Part shown: positions 1 to 10,302 of the stretch, piece by piece
Layout of the letters: every line of letters starts with the position of its first letter
Position numbering within the stretch: position 1 is the stretch's first letter
Assembly: GCF_008710705.1 (NCBI RefSeq)
Contig: NZ_VYRZ01000003.1
Span: forward strand, 248,001 to 312,000
DNA from: Microbacterium radiodurans
GTDB taxonomy: Bacteria; Actinomycetota; Actinomycetes; Actinomycetales; Microbacteriaceae
Length of the DNA: 64,000 nucleotides
Direction of reading: 5' to 3'
The notes under the pieces: model-generated
What the model was told of the DNA's origin: nothing
What the model saw: only the letters and a program-made list of their open reading frames with translations
The model's database searches: none
Translations under genes and position numbers: made by a program

Positions 1-2052
<2,052 letters not shown>

Positions 2053-2082
2053 GCCCCGCGGCATCCGATCGCCGGATGCCGG

Positions 2083-2114
2083 AAGGCCCGCCCCCGACTC
2101 CGGGGGCGGGCCTT
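2083..2114 (+). terminator. Intrinsic-type terminator after katG
   Basis: A perfect 14-bp GC-rich stem (2083-2096 paired with 2101-2114) has a 4-nt loop, starts 30 nt after the katG stop and ends in CTT followed by TCC. It is the only strong stem directly after katG. Confidence 0.85.
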
Positions 2115-2145
2115 TCCGCGTTACGGGCTCGGTCGACGGCTGCCC

Positions 2146-2211
2146 GTTCTCAGGAATTCTGCGGGCGTGGTGGGTCGGAGGTCGTTCGGGGCGATTCTTC
2201 TTCCTGAGAAC
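2146..2211. repeat. Palindromic element, copy 1 (GTTCTCAGG ends)
   Basis: The element is 66 bp long. Its ends are 11-bp inverted repeats, GTTCTCAGGAA at 2146-2156 and TTCCTGAGAAC at 2201-2211. The inner part (TTCTG, then GGGCGTG, then CGTTCG) resembles that of copy 2 at 2292-2356, so these are two copies of one element and not a chance hairpin. No ORF of note lies inside. Confidence 0.7.
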
Positions 2212-2291
2212 CTGCGCGGCACGAATGCGGCTGCCGGCGCGGTCGGCTGCGCGGCGTCGACGTATAGTGCGTGCCGGGCGCGCGGGCCGTC

Positions 2292-2356
2292 GTTCTCAGG
2301 TGTTCTGGGGGCGTGTGAGGCCGTAGGGCGTTCGCGGACTCGTTTGTCCTGAGAAC
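2292..2356. repeat. Palindromic element, copy 2 (GTTCTCAGG ends)
   Basis: The element is 65 bp long with 9-bp inverted ends at 2292-2300 and 2348-2356. It shares with copy 1 the ends, the TTCTG block after the left end, the GGGCGTG block, the central CGTTCG, and a GTGCC/CTGCG-like flank to the right. Same orientation and nearly the same length as copy 1. Confidence 0.7.
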
Positions 2357-2400
2357 GTGCCGGGCGCGGACGGATCGGCGCAATGCGGAGGCTGCAGTAT

Positions 2401-2449
2401 GTCCCACCTTCTGCTGCTTCACTGCCCGCCAGGCGACAGAAGGTGGGAC
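2401..2449. repeat. Perfect 13-bp inverted repeat in the katG/DUF58 gap
   Basis: GTCCCACCTTCTG at 2401-2413 pairs perfectly with CAGAAGGTGGGAC at 2437-2449 across a 23-nt loop. It differs in sequence from the two GTTCTCAGG elements but has the same design: short inverted ends around a spacer. It could also end transcription of the convergent DUF58 operon. The rest of the gap (2115-2514) shows no ORF, promoter or RNA gene that I can support. Confidence 0.6.
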
Positions 2450-2514
2450 ACCACACGCGGGAAGAGGGACAAGGATGCCGCGCCTCGGCCCGAGCCGGCC
2501 CCGGGATCACGGCG

Positions 2515-3816
2515 TCAAAGCCGGCCGGCCGCCTTCAGCGCGAGGTAGTGGTCGGCCACGGCGGGTGGCAGGCTATCGGCGGACGCGGTCAGGGCCTCCC
2601 CGCCGGCACGTCGGATCGCAGCGGCCACCCGATCGGCATCGCGGACGGCGCGTGCGATCGCCGCTTCGCGGTACACGTCGTCCGCGGTGCGTTGCGCGGG
2701 CCCGGCCTCCGGCGCGTCCATCGCCGTGCCGACCAGCACGGTCGCCCGCTCGGTCAGGGCCGGGAGGGCGCCGAGGAAGCCACGGGCGCCGTCGGGGGAG
2801 TCCTGCGCGGTCAGGAGCACGACGAGCGACGGGCGGGAGGTGAGCGCGCGGACCTCGGCGGCCACGGCGCTCCAGTCGGTGTCGATGAGCGTGGGTTCGA
2901 CCGGCGACATCGCGTCGACGAGAGCGGGAAGCAGTCGAGCCCCGTCGACCCCCGTGACGCGAGCTCGCCGCGCGCGGTCGAACATGACGAGATGGACGTG
3001 GTCGCCGGCGCGCGTCGCGAGGGCGCTCAGCAGAAGAGCCGCCTCCATCGACGCGTCGAGCCGGACGCCGTCGCCGACCCGGGAGGCGCTCGTGCGCCCG
3101 GTGTCGATGACGATCACGACGTGCCGGTCGCGCTCGGGTCGCCACGTGCGGAGCATCGTCGTCCCCGCTCGCGCGGTCGCCCGCCAGTCGATCGATCGGA
3201 CGTCGTCGCCGCGCACGTACTCGCGGAGGCTGTCGAACTCCGTGCCGCGTCCCCGCACCTGGATGCTCGTGTTGCCGTCGAGTTCGCGCAGCCGCGCCAG
3301 GCGCGAGGGCAGATGCCGGCGCGACGTGAACGGGGGCAGCACGCGCAGCGCGCCGGGAGCGTCGAGCACGCGCTGGCGACCCGCGATCCCGAGCGGCCCG
3401 GAGCTGCGCACCGCGACGAAGGCGGTGCGCAGCTCGCCGCGACGGCGGGGGAGCAGCGGCAGCACGACGGCGCGACGCTCGCCGGGCGGCACCTCCAGCG
3501 CGGCCCTGGCCGCCCCCGCTCCCGCGGTCGGCTGCCACCCGTCGCGCAGCAGCCCGTGCACGCGGCGCCGACCGTCGTTGCGCACGAGTACGGTCGATGC
3601 CACCGACTCGCCGAGCCGGGCTCGCGCGGGCAGCCGGCGTTCGATGCCCAGCGCGCGGGGCGACCCCGCGACGCTGACGTCGACGGCCACGACCGCGAGG
3701 CAGAGCACCGCCCACGCGAGCGCGACGGCGACCGCGTCGAGGCCGGCCGCGGGGGCGAGCACGACGGGGACGACCCCGACGGCGACGAGGAGCGCGAGAC
3801 GACCGGTGACGAACAC
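2515..3816 (-). CDS. DUF58 domain protein (MoxR-associated)
   Basis: A 433-residue protein of the DUF58/YeaD family. Two hydrophobic helices lie at the N-terminus (about residues 5-50). The DUF58 core begins near RGRGTEFDSLREY, followed by DDVRSIDWRATAR and a von Willebrand-like segment VVIVIDTGRTS. These proteins work with MoxR AAA+ ATPases, but their exact reaction is not known. I chose the GTG at 3816 because it lies 5 nt after the moxR stop and just before the first membrane helix; the longer open frame overlaps moxR. It is the last gene of a five-gene minus-strand operon. Confidence 0.88.
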   Translation of the reverse strand: MFVTGRLALLVAVGVVPVVLAPAAGLDAVAVALAWAVLCLAVVAVDVSVAGSPRALGIERRLPARARLGESVASTVLVRNDGRRRVHGLLRDGWQPTAGAGAARAALEVPPGERRAVVLPLLPRRRGELRTAFVAVRSSGPLGIAGRQRVLDAPGALRVLPPFTSRRHLPSRLARLRELDGNTSIQVRGRGTEFDSLREYVRGDDVRSIDWRATARAGTTMLRTWRPERDRHVVIVIDTGRTSASRVGDGVRLDASMEAALLLSALATRAGDHVHLVMFDRARRARVTGVDGARLLPALVDAMSPVEPTLIDTDWSAVAAEVRALTSRPSLVVLLTAQDSPDGARGFLGALPALTERATVLVGTAMDAPEAGPAQRTADDVYREAAIARAVRDADRVAAAIRRAGGEALTASADSLPPAVADHYLALKAAGRL

Positions 3817-3821
3817 GAGGA

Positions 3822-4787
3822 TCAGATCGGAACGCGGGTCTGCTGCAGCACCGAGCTGAGGATCGTGTCGGCCGACACGCCCTCGATCTCGGCATCGGGG
3901 CGCAGCTGCAGGCGGTGCCGCCACGTCGGGACGAGCATCGTCTGGACGTGATCGGGGGTGATGGCCGGGTAGCCGCCGAGCCAGGCCCACGCCTTGGCCG
4001 CGGCGAGGAGCGCCGTCGATGCGCGGGGGCTGGCTCCCAGCTCGACCGAGGGCGACTCGCGTGTCGCGCGGGCGAGGTCGACGACGTAGCCGATGACGTC
4101 GTCCGACACCTCGACGGCTGCCGCATCGAGCTGCGCGGCTCGGATCTCGTCGGCCGTCACGACCGCCGTGACACCCGCGGTCTCGAGCGAGCCCGGGCGG
4201 AACCCGTCGGCATGCCTGCGGAGCACGGCGACCTCGTCATCGCGACCGGGGACGTCGATCAGCAGCTTGAGGAGGAACCGGTCGAGCTGCGCCTCCGGCA
4301 GCGTGTAGGTGCCCTCGTGCTCGACGGGGTTCTGCGTCGCGGCGACGAGGAAGGGATCGGGCAGGGGACGCGAGACGCCGTCGGCCGAGACCTGCCGCTC
4401 CTCCATCGCCTCGAGCAGCGCCGCCTGCGTCTTCGGGGGTGTGCGGTTGATCTCGTCGGCCAACAGGATGTTCGTGAACACGGGGCCGGAGCGGAACTCG
4501 AAGCCACCGGCTCGCGCGTCGTAGACGAGCGAGCCGGTGACGTCTCCGGGCATGAGGTCGGGCGTGAACTGGATGCGGGTCGTGTCGAGGCCCACGGCTC
4601 GGCTGAACGAGCGGACGAGCAGCGTCTTGGCGACACCCGGCACGCCTTCGAGCAGCACGTGGCCCCGCGCGAGCAGGGCGATCAGCAGGCCGGTGACGGC
4701 GCCGTCCTGCCCGACGACGGCCTTGCCGACCTCGAGGCGTACGCGGTTCATCGCCTCGCGCAGCCGGTCGGTATCGGTCTCGCTCAT
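3822..4787 (-). CDS. MoxR-family AAA+ ATPase
   Basis: A 321-residue cytoplasmic ATPase. Walker A is GVPGVAKT near residue 46, Walker B is LLADEIN near 113, and the sensor region reads VAATQNP. Its length fits the family. MoxR ATPases act as chaperones that mature or insert metal or co-factor in partner proteins, and their usual partners (DUF58, DUF4350, DUF4129 proteins) are all encoded here. The ATG at 4787 overlaps the stop of the upstream gene (ATGA) and has AAAGGAAG at a good distance, so translational coupling is likely. Confidence 0.92.
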   Translation of the reverse strand: MSETDTDRLREAMNRVRLEVGKAVVGQDGAVTGLLIALLARGHVLLEGVPGVAKTLLVRSFSRAVGLDTTRIQFTPDLMPGDVTGSLVYDARAGGFEFRSGPVFTNILLADEINRTPPKTQAALLEAMEERQVSADGVSRPLPDPFLVAATQNPVEHEGTYTLPEAQLDRFLLKLLIDVPGRDDEVAVLRRHADGFRPGSLETAGVTAVVTADEIRAAQLDAAAVEVSDDVIGYVVDLARATRESPSVELGASPRASTALLAAAKAWAWLGGYPAITPDHVQTMLVPTWRHRLQLRPDAEIEGVSADTILSSVLQQTRVPI

Positions 4788-5938
4788 GGGGTCTTCCTTT
4801 CGGGGCGGACGGTTCGGATGACGGCCCGCTCGATCTCGCGCAGGCGGTCGGCGGCCTCGACGAGGTCGCGATCGGATCGGGGGACGTCGTCGAGCAGGAT
4901 GCCGCGCACCCGCGCGCGATCGGCGTCGAGCCGCGCGGCGGCGGCATCGGCGATCGCCGCGGCATCGGCTCCGCCGAGGCCGAGCACGCGGCCGATGCGC
5001 ACCAGGGCCTCGCGCCGGAGCTGATCGAGCGCGTGGCCGGGATCGCCTGCGGCGGCGTAGAGGCGTGCGCGGCCCTCGGTCGTCTCGGCGGCCCGGACGG
5101 TGACGGGCAGATTCTCGGTGACGAGCGGGCCGAACCGGCGACCGCGCCACAGCGCGGCGGCGAGGGCGGCGGATGCCAGGAGCAGCATGGCCGGCGTCAC
5201 CCACGGCGGCGTCAGCTCGCCCAGCGTCGGCGCGGCGGCGATCGAGCCGTCGCCGATCGACGGCAGGTACCAGACGACGGCGCCGGTCGCGCCGAGCAGA
5301 TTGAGCGCGAGGGCCGCGTGGCCGTCGGTGGCGAGGTGCTCGTTCACGAACAGTGCGGTGGCGTCGACCGCGACCACGCGAGTCGCATCCGATCCGGCGG
5401 CGACGAGTCCGAAGCCGGTGCCGACCGGATAGCAGGCGTCCGTCCCGGCACCCGGCTCGAACATCTCGCCCGGGGTGATCTCGCCACTGATCTCCGCCTC
5501 GGTCACGGCGCACTCCGGGGCTGCGGCCGCGTCGGCGAAGCCCGCCGAGGTGCTGCCGTCGACGAGGAGGCGGAGATCGCGGGTGCGCGGCTCGAGGAGG
5601 ACGGTGCCGGTGGCGGTATCCCGGAGGTCGGTGAGATCGGCGTCGTCGAGCGGGGCCGTGTCGCCGAGCGCGAGCGTCGCCTCCTGCTCCGAGAGCGCGC
5701 GGACGGCGGCGTCGCGGTCGCGGGCCACGATCACCTCGACGCCCCGATCGCGCAGCACCTCGACGAGGGCGCGGGATCCCTCGGGACCGGCCGATTCCGG
5801 GTCGAGGAGACCGCGCACGGGGGTCGTGTTGATCCCCGCGATCGCCGCGACCGCGAGACCCGCGACGATGAGGCCGCCCACGATGCCGGTCCAGCCGAGC
5901 GCCGAGCGTCGGCGTTGCGATGAGGCCACGGCGCTCAC
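4784..5938 (-). CDS. DUF4350 domain membrane protein
   Basis: A 384-residue protein. One transmembrane helix lies near residues 12-32 (WTGIVGGLIVAGLAVAAIAG) and a second near 245-265, on either side of an extracytoplasmic DUF4350 domain (residues about 40-230). The C-terminal part is cytoplasmic and helical. DUF4350 proteins occur next to MoxR and DUF58 genes; their function is not established. The GTG start at 5938 is the first base triplet of a duplicated GTGA motif, 16 nt after the stop of the upstream gene. The stop overlaps the moxR ATG. Confidence 0.82.
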   Translation of the reverse strand: MSAVASSQRRRSALGWTGIVGGLIVAGLAVAAIAGINTTPVRGLLDPESAGPEGSRALVEVLRDRGVEVIVARDRDAAVRALSEQEATLALGDTAPLDDADLTDLRDTATGTVLLEPRTRDLRLLVDGSTSAGFADAAAAPECAVTEAEISGEITPGEMFEPGAGTDACYPVGTGFGLVAAGSDATRVVAVDATALFVNEHLATDGHAALALNLLGATGAVVWYLPSIGDGSIAAAPTLGELTPPWVTPAMLLLASAALAAALWRGRRFGPLVTENLPVTVRAAETTEGRARLYAAAGDPGHALDQLRREALVRIGRVLGLGGADAAAIADAAAARLDADRARVRGILLDDVPRSDRDLVEAADRLREIERAVIRTVRPERKTP

Positions 5939-5970
5939 GCGAGAACCTCGCCGCTCACGCGAGGACCTCG
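5932..5970. repeat. 19-bp tandem duplication at a gene junction
   Basis: Two copies of a 19-bp unit (5932-5950 and 5952-5970) differ at one base. On the minus strand each copy contains GCGTGAGC. The first copy supplies the TGA stop of the DUF4129 gene, and the second copy supplies the GTG start of the DUF4350 gene. Confidence 0.85.
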
Positions 5971-6587
5971 GCGCGGCTGCGCTCCAGGCGTTCGTCGAGG
6001 TCGCGCACGTGCTCGTACGCGCTCCTGCTGCCGGGCCGGCGCAGATAGCGCACGTCGTCGAACGAGCGGGCCGCCTCATCCAGGTCGGAGGCCGCGGACG
6101 GGAAGGCCCGTGTCGCGGCATCCGCGAATCGGTGCACCGTCGCACCCGGCTCGGTCTCGACGATCGTCCGCTCCGCGAGCCCGCGGGCGAGGGCGCGCAC
6201 ACGGAGGATGATCGCCTCGTCCCAGTCGTCGCGGCGGGCCGCCGCGACGGCGTCGGCGCGCAGCTCGACGGCGCTTCGGGCCTCGCTCTCGCCGAACAGC
6301 GGTGCCGGCGTCGTCGAGCGCGCAGCGAGACGCGGGCGGCCCCAGATGACGAGCGCGACGATGACGAGGACGACGATGACGGCGATCGCGACCACCGCGA
6401 GCCACGGCCCGGCCGCATCGGGCACCCGCCCGCTGAAGATCGACCCGAGGAATTCCGCGACGCTGCGGGCGAAGCGATCGATGGGCGTCGGCTCCGCCTC
6501 CTGGTAGGCGGTCTTCGACAGCTCCTCCTCGGCCCAGCGGCGGGCCTCGTCGGGGTCGGGGGCGACCGGGAAGGCGAGCGACCTCAT
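5955..6587 (-). CDS. DUF4129 domain membrane protein
   Basis: A 210-residue protein with one strong transmembrane helix at about residues 65-90 and a C-terminal DUF4129-like helical domain that ends RYLRRPGSRSAYEHVRDLDE. Similar domains sit at the C-terminus of bacterial transglutaminase-like membrane proteins encoded in moxR clusters. The ATG at 6587 overlaps the stop of the upstream gene (ATGA). The role is not known; its place in the operon suggests a part of the MoxR-dependent membrane complex. Confidence 0.8.
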   Translation of the reverse strand: MRSLAFPVAPDPDEARRWAEEELSKTAYQEAEPTPIDRFARSVAEFLGSIFSGRVPDAAGPWLAVVAIAVIVVLVIVALVIWGRPRLAARSTTPAPLFGESEARSAVELRADAVAAARRDDWDEAIILRVRALARGLAERTIVETEPGATVHRFADAATRAFPSAASDLDEAARSFDDVRYLRRPGSRSAYEHVRDLDERLERSRAEVLA

Positions 6588-7810
6588 GCGCCGCGGTCGG
6601 CTCCCGGCGCGGTCCAGTCGGTGGCGGACGCGCCGGATGCGGGCGGAGCGGGCGGGGCGGGCGGGGCGGGCGGCGCCGTCGGGTACGCGGACGGCGCGGG
6701 CGGGGCGGGGGGATAGCCGGGCGCCGCCCAGCCGCCGGCGGGCGGCGACGTGGGCATCCTGCGCTGCGGCATCTCGCGTCCGACGTGCTGCAGGTAGGGA
6801 TCGGGGAGGTCGCGCTCGCCGGCATCCCGGCGGTCGACGTACGACGACAGGTCGAGGTCGAGGCCCTCGTGCCGCATCCGGCCGTCGACGTAGACGAGCG
6901 CGCCCGCGGTCGACTGGACGATCATCGCGATCGTCTGGATGAGGGTGACGAAGGCCTGCGCGATGAGGGTGCCGAGGAGCAGTGTGATGATCTCGCCCGG
7001 TCCGGGGTCGCCGGTCGGCGTGATGACCGCCGTGACGGCGCCCGTGAGGAAGGAGAACGGCACGCTGACGACCTGGGCGAGCAGGCTGAACGACAGCGAG
7101 ATGATGACGACGATGCCGAGCGTCGACCAGAAGCGGCCGCGCGTCAGGTGCCACGAGCGCGCGATCGCCCCGAAGACGCTCGCGCGCTCGAGGACGATCG
7201 CCGACGGAACGAGGAGGAGCTTCGTGCTCAGCCACAGGCTGAGGGGGATCGCCGCGAGGACGAGGAGGATCGCGAGCCCGACGGCGACGGGCGCGGCGGC
7301 GAACGCGAGCACCACGATGCCCGTGACGAGGACGCCGAGCACCGCCAACACGATGAGCGAGACGAGCGCGGTGTATCCGATCAGCCGCCAGGCCACCGGC
7401 TTCACGCGTCCCCACAGCACCCCGAGGGTGTGCTTCTCGGCGAGCACCGACTGGGCGACCTCGCTCACGACGATGCCCTGGACGATCACGCCGAGCGCGC
7501 CGGCGGCGAGGGAGAGGACGAGTCCGGTCGCACCGCTGATCGCGATGGATCCGGCCAGCACCGCCTCGAACTCGTCGGTTCCCGGCTGCAGCGTCGCGAG
7601 GCGTCCGAATGTCGCGAACCCCACGGCGACGAGCGCGGCCGTCACGACCAGGAGCGAGACCGTCTGCACCACGAGCGCGAAGCCGAGCAGCACCTTCGGG
7701 TTCTGACGCAGCGCGGCGAACGAGCGCCCGAGGATGGTTCCGAAGCCGAGCGGCTGCAGCGGGATGATCCCGGGCCGCGGGGCGGGGGTCCACGAGGGGT
7801 AGGCCGTCAC
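6584..7810 (-). CDS. Multi-pass membrane protein with proline-rich tail (GDPD membrane-domain-like)
   Basis: A 408-residue protein with about six hydrophobic segments between residues 30 and 310, then a cytoplasmic tail very rich in Pro and Ala (residues about 340-408). The pattern, with LGFGTILGRSFAALRQNPKV near the start, resembles the membrane domain found with glycerophosphoryl diester phosphodiesterases, but no phosphodiesterase domain is present, so I make no catalytic claim. The GTG at 7810 has CAGGAGC six nucleotides upstream, which decides the start. It is the first gene of the minus-strand moxR operon and diverges from mtrA. Confidence 0.75.
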   Translation of the reverse strand: MTAYPSWTPAPRPGIIPLQPLGFGTILGRSFAALRQNPKVLLGFALVVQTVSLLVVTAALVAVGFATFGRLATLQPGTDEFEAVLAGSIAISGATGLVLSLAAGALGVIVQGIVVSEVAQSVLAEKHTLGVLWGRVKPVAWRLIGYTALVSLIVLAVLGVLVTGIVVLAFAAAPVAVGLAILLVLAAIPLSLWLSTKLLLVPSAIVLERASVFGAIARSWHLTRGRFWSTLGIVVIISLSFSLLAQVVSVPFSFLTGAVTAVITPTGDPGPGEIITLLLGTLIAQAFVTLIQTIAMIVQSTAGALVYVDGRMRHEGLDLDLSSYVDRRDAGERDLPDPYLQHVGREMPQRRMPTSPPAGGWAAPGYPPAPPAPSAYPTAPPAPPAPPAPPASGASATDWTAPGADRGA

Positions 7811-7943
7811 GTGCGCTCCTGACAACAGTCGGCTCGGTCGCTCCCATCGTGTCATACGGGTGTCGGGTCGTGTCAGGCGGCGGTCGGGTACGGTAAAAGA
7901 GCGCACGTCGCGCGAGCCCGAGCCGAAAGACGAACGCCCCGAC
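7811..7943. promoter_or_regulatory. Divergent promoter region of the moxR operon and mtrA
   Basis: The 133-nt gap must hold both promoters. Candidate -10 hexamers are TACGGT at 7889-7894 for mtrA and TATGAC on the minus strand (7856 down to 7851) for the operon. I see no convincing -35 for either. Confidence 0.35.
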
Positions 7944-8624
7944 ATGACTTCTCGCATCCTGGTTGTCGACGATGACACCGCGCTGGCGGAGATGATCGGC
8001 ATCGTGCTGCGCACCGAGGGATTCGACACCGTCTTCTGCGCCGACGGCGCAGCCGCCGTCGAGGCGTGGCGCACCGAGAAGCCCGACCTGATCCTGCTCG
8101 ATCTCATGCTCCCGGGCGTCGACGGCATCGAGATCTGCACCCGTGTGCGCGCCGAGTCCGGCATCCCGATCATCATGCTCACCGCGCGCACCGACACCGC
8201 CGACGTCGTGCGCGGCCTCGAGTCCGGCGCCGACGACTACATCGTCAAGCCGTTCAACCCGAAGGAGCTCGTCGCGCGCATCCGCACGCGGCTGCGCCCG
8301 GCCGTCGCCGCACCCGCCGAGACGCTGCGCATCGGCGACCTGGTCGTCGACGTCGAGGGACACGAGGTGCGCCGGGCCGACGAGCAGATCGCGCTGACTC
8401 CGCTGGAGTTCGAGCTTCTCGTGGCTCTGGCCTCGAAGCCCCAGCAGGTCTTCTCGCGCGAGATGCTGCTCGAGCAGGTGTGGGGGTACCACTACAAGGC
8501 CGACACGCGGCTCGTGAACGTCCACGTCCAGCGCCTGCGGGCCAAGGTCGAGGTCGACCCCGACAACCCGCGCATCGTGACGACCGTGCGCGGGGTCGGA
8601 TACCGCGCCGGCGCCGTGGTCTGA
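7944..8624 (+). CDS. mtrA: Response regulator MtrA
   Basis: An OmpR/PhoB-type DNA-binding response regulator of 226 residues. The receiver domain begins MTSRILVVDDD and its phosphorylated Asp is residue 53 in LILLDLMLPG, with the conserved K in VKPFNPKEL. The winged-helix domain (about 130-225) ends VRGVGYRAG. With MtrB and LpqB it forms the conserved actinobacterial MtrAB system, which controls cell-wall, division and osmotic-response genes. The ATG at 7944 gives the family's usual N-terminus; the longer open frame upstream is not conserved in character. mtrB follows after 7 nt. Confidence 0.96.
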   Translation: MTSRILVVDDDTALAEMIGIVLRTEGFDTVFCADGAAAVEAWRTEKPDLILLDLMLPGVDGIEICTRVRAESGIPIIMLTARTDTADVVRGLESGADDYIVKPFNPKELVARIRTRLRPAVAAPAETLRIGDLVVDVEGHEVRRADEQIALTPLEFELLVALASKPQQVFSREMLLEQVWGYHYKADTRLVNVHVQRLRAKVEVDPDNPRIVTTVRGVGYRAGAVV

Positions 8625-8631
8625 TCCGGCC

Positions 8632-10302
8632 ATGCCGATCCGCACCGTCTCGACGGCGACGGTCGCGACGCGTGGCTGGCGGTCGTGGTCGCGCCGGCTC
8701 GCCCGGACCTGGCGTCGCTCGCTGCGGTTCCGGACGCTCGCGGTCACCCTCGGCGCGACGGCCCTGACCATCACCGTCGCCCTCGTGTGGATGTCGCTGG
8801 CGATCCAGAACGATCTGTTCGAGTCGCGCACGGCGCAGATCATGGCCGAGGCGCAGCGCGCGACGGCATCGGCGCAGTCGACGCTGGATGCCGCGGAGGT
8901 GGCCGGAGACGTCGTCGCGATCGACAACCTCATGGAGAGCGTCCGGAACTCGGTGCAGCGGCTCTCGTCGACCGACCGCATCGCCGCGTTCCGCATCTCG
9001 TCCGAGCCCTCACCCATCGCGCCGCAGGACTTCGACTCGACGGGGCTGCCGGCGGAGCTGGTCACCGACCAGATGCGCGCCCGGGTGCAGAGCGACGGCG
9101 AGATCCAGTGGTGGCAGTCCGTCGGGTTCACGACGACCGACGGGGGGACGGTTCCCGGCATCGTCGTCGGTCAGCAGATCCTCCTGCCCGAAGTGGGGGC
9201 CTACGAGCTGTACCTGGGCTACGACCTGGGGAGCGAGTCGCAGACCCTGCAGTTCGTGCAGATCACCCTGTGGATCGTCGGTCTCGGCCTCGTCGTGCTC
9301 ATCGGAGCCATCTCGTGGATCGTGCTGCGGTCGGTGACCGAGCCCATCGCCCGCGCCGCCGAGAGCAGCTCGCAGCTCGCCGCGGGCGATCTCGAGGTGC
9401 GGCTGCGCGTGCGGGGCGAGGACGAGTTCGCCGTGCTCGGACGATCGTTCAACGCCATGGCGGACAGCATCGAGGCTCAGATCAAGGAGCTCGCCGAGCT
9501 GTCGCAGGTGCAGCAGCGGTTCGTCTCCGACGTCTCGCACGAGCTGCGCACACCCCTCACCACCATCCGGCTCGCCTCCGACATGCTCAACGACCGACGC
9601 GACGGCTTCGACCCCGCCGCCGCGCGGGCGGCCGAGCTGCTGCACGATCAGGTGCACCGCTTCGAGGTGCTGCTGACCGATCTGCTCGAGATCAGCCGGT
9701 ACGACGCCGGCTCGGTGCAGCTCGAGACCGAGCCGACGAGCATGACCCAGCTCGCCGAGGACGTCATCGCCTCGATGGCGCAGCTCGCCGAGCAGCACGG
9801 CAGCGACGTCCGTCTCGTCGCCCCGGGCGGGTATTCGCCCGTCGAGATGGATCCCCGCCGCGTGCGCCGCATCGTCCGCAACCTCCTCGGCAACGCGATC
9901 GAACACGGCGAGGGGCGGCCCATCGTCGTGAGCGTCGACAGCGACGCCTGGGCCGTCGCCCTCGGGGTGCGCGATTACGGGCTCGGGATGCGGCCGGCCG
10001 ACGCCGAGCGGGTGTTCGACCGGTTCTGGCGTGCCGACCCGTCGCGCCGGCGCACGATCGGGGGCACCGGACTCGGCCTGTCGATCGCGCTCGGCGACGC
10101 GCGGCTCCACGGCGGGACGCTCGCGGTGTGGTCCGAGCTCGGCCGCGGCACGAACTTCGTCCTCACCATCCCGCGTCGCAGCGATCGCCCGCACGACCAC
10201 TCACCGCTGCCGGTGGACCCGGGGGAGGACGGCGTGCTCTTCGACGACCTCGGCCTCACGCAGCCCATCGCCGTCCACCGTCCTTCGAAGGGCACGTCGT
10301 GA
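8632..10302 (+). CDS. mtrB: Sensor histidine kinase MtrB
   Basis: A 556-residue membrane kinase. Transmembrane helices lie near residues 34-58 and 217-240 around an extracytoplasmic sensor domain, followed by a HAMP domain (about 240-295), a HisKA domain with phospho-His 303 in VSHELRTPLT, and an ATPase domain with the N box NLLGNAIEHG and the G2 box GGTGLGLSIA. It phosphorylates MtrA. The C-terminal extension after the kinase core is typical of MtrB. The stop overlaps the lpqB start (GTGA), so the three genes are almost surely one operon. Confidence 0.95.
   Translation: MPIRTVSTATVATRGWRSWSRRLARTWRRSLRFRTLAVTLGATALTITVALVWMSLAIQNDLFESRTAQIMAEAQRATASAQSTLDAAEVAGDVVAIDNLMESVRNSVQRLSSTDRIAAFRISSEPSPIAPQDFDSTGLPAELVTDQMRARVQSDGEIQWWQSVGFTTTDGGTVPGIVVGQQILLPEVGAYELYLGYDLGSESQTLQFVQITLWIVGLGLVVLIGAISWIVLRSVTEPIARAAESSSQLAAGDLEVRLRVRGEDEFAVLGRSFNAMADSIEAQIKELAELSQVQQRFVSDVSHELRTPLTTIRLASDMLNDRRDGFDPAAARAAELLHDQVHRFEVLLTDLLEISRYDAGSVQLETEPTSMTQLAEDVIASMAQLAEQHGSDVRLVAPGGYSPVEMDPRRVRRIVRNLLGNAIEHGEGRPIVVSVDSDAWAVALGVRDYGLGMRPADAERVFDRFWRADPSRRRTIGGTGLGLSIALGDARLHGGTLAVWSELGRGTNFVLTIPRRSDRPHDHSPLPVDPGEDGVLFDDLGLTQPIAVHRPSKGTS

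Noticed and set aside
2383..3951. Long plus-strand open frame of 522 codons opposite the DUF58 and MoxR genes
   Set aside because: High-GC shadow of the DUF58 gene: Arg/Gly/His-rich, no family likeness, and the minus-strand frame holds clear DUF58 landmarks.
3822..5513. moxR extended upstream to 563 codons
   Set aside because: The extension lies within the DUF4350 gene; ATG 4787 has a ribosome site and the family N-terminus.
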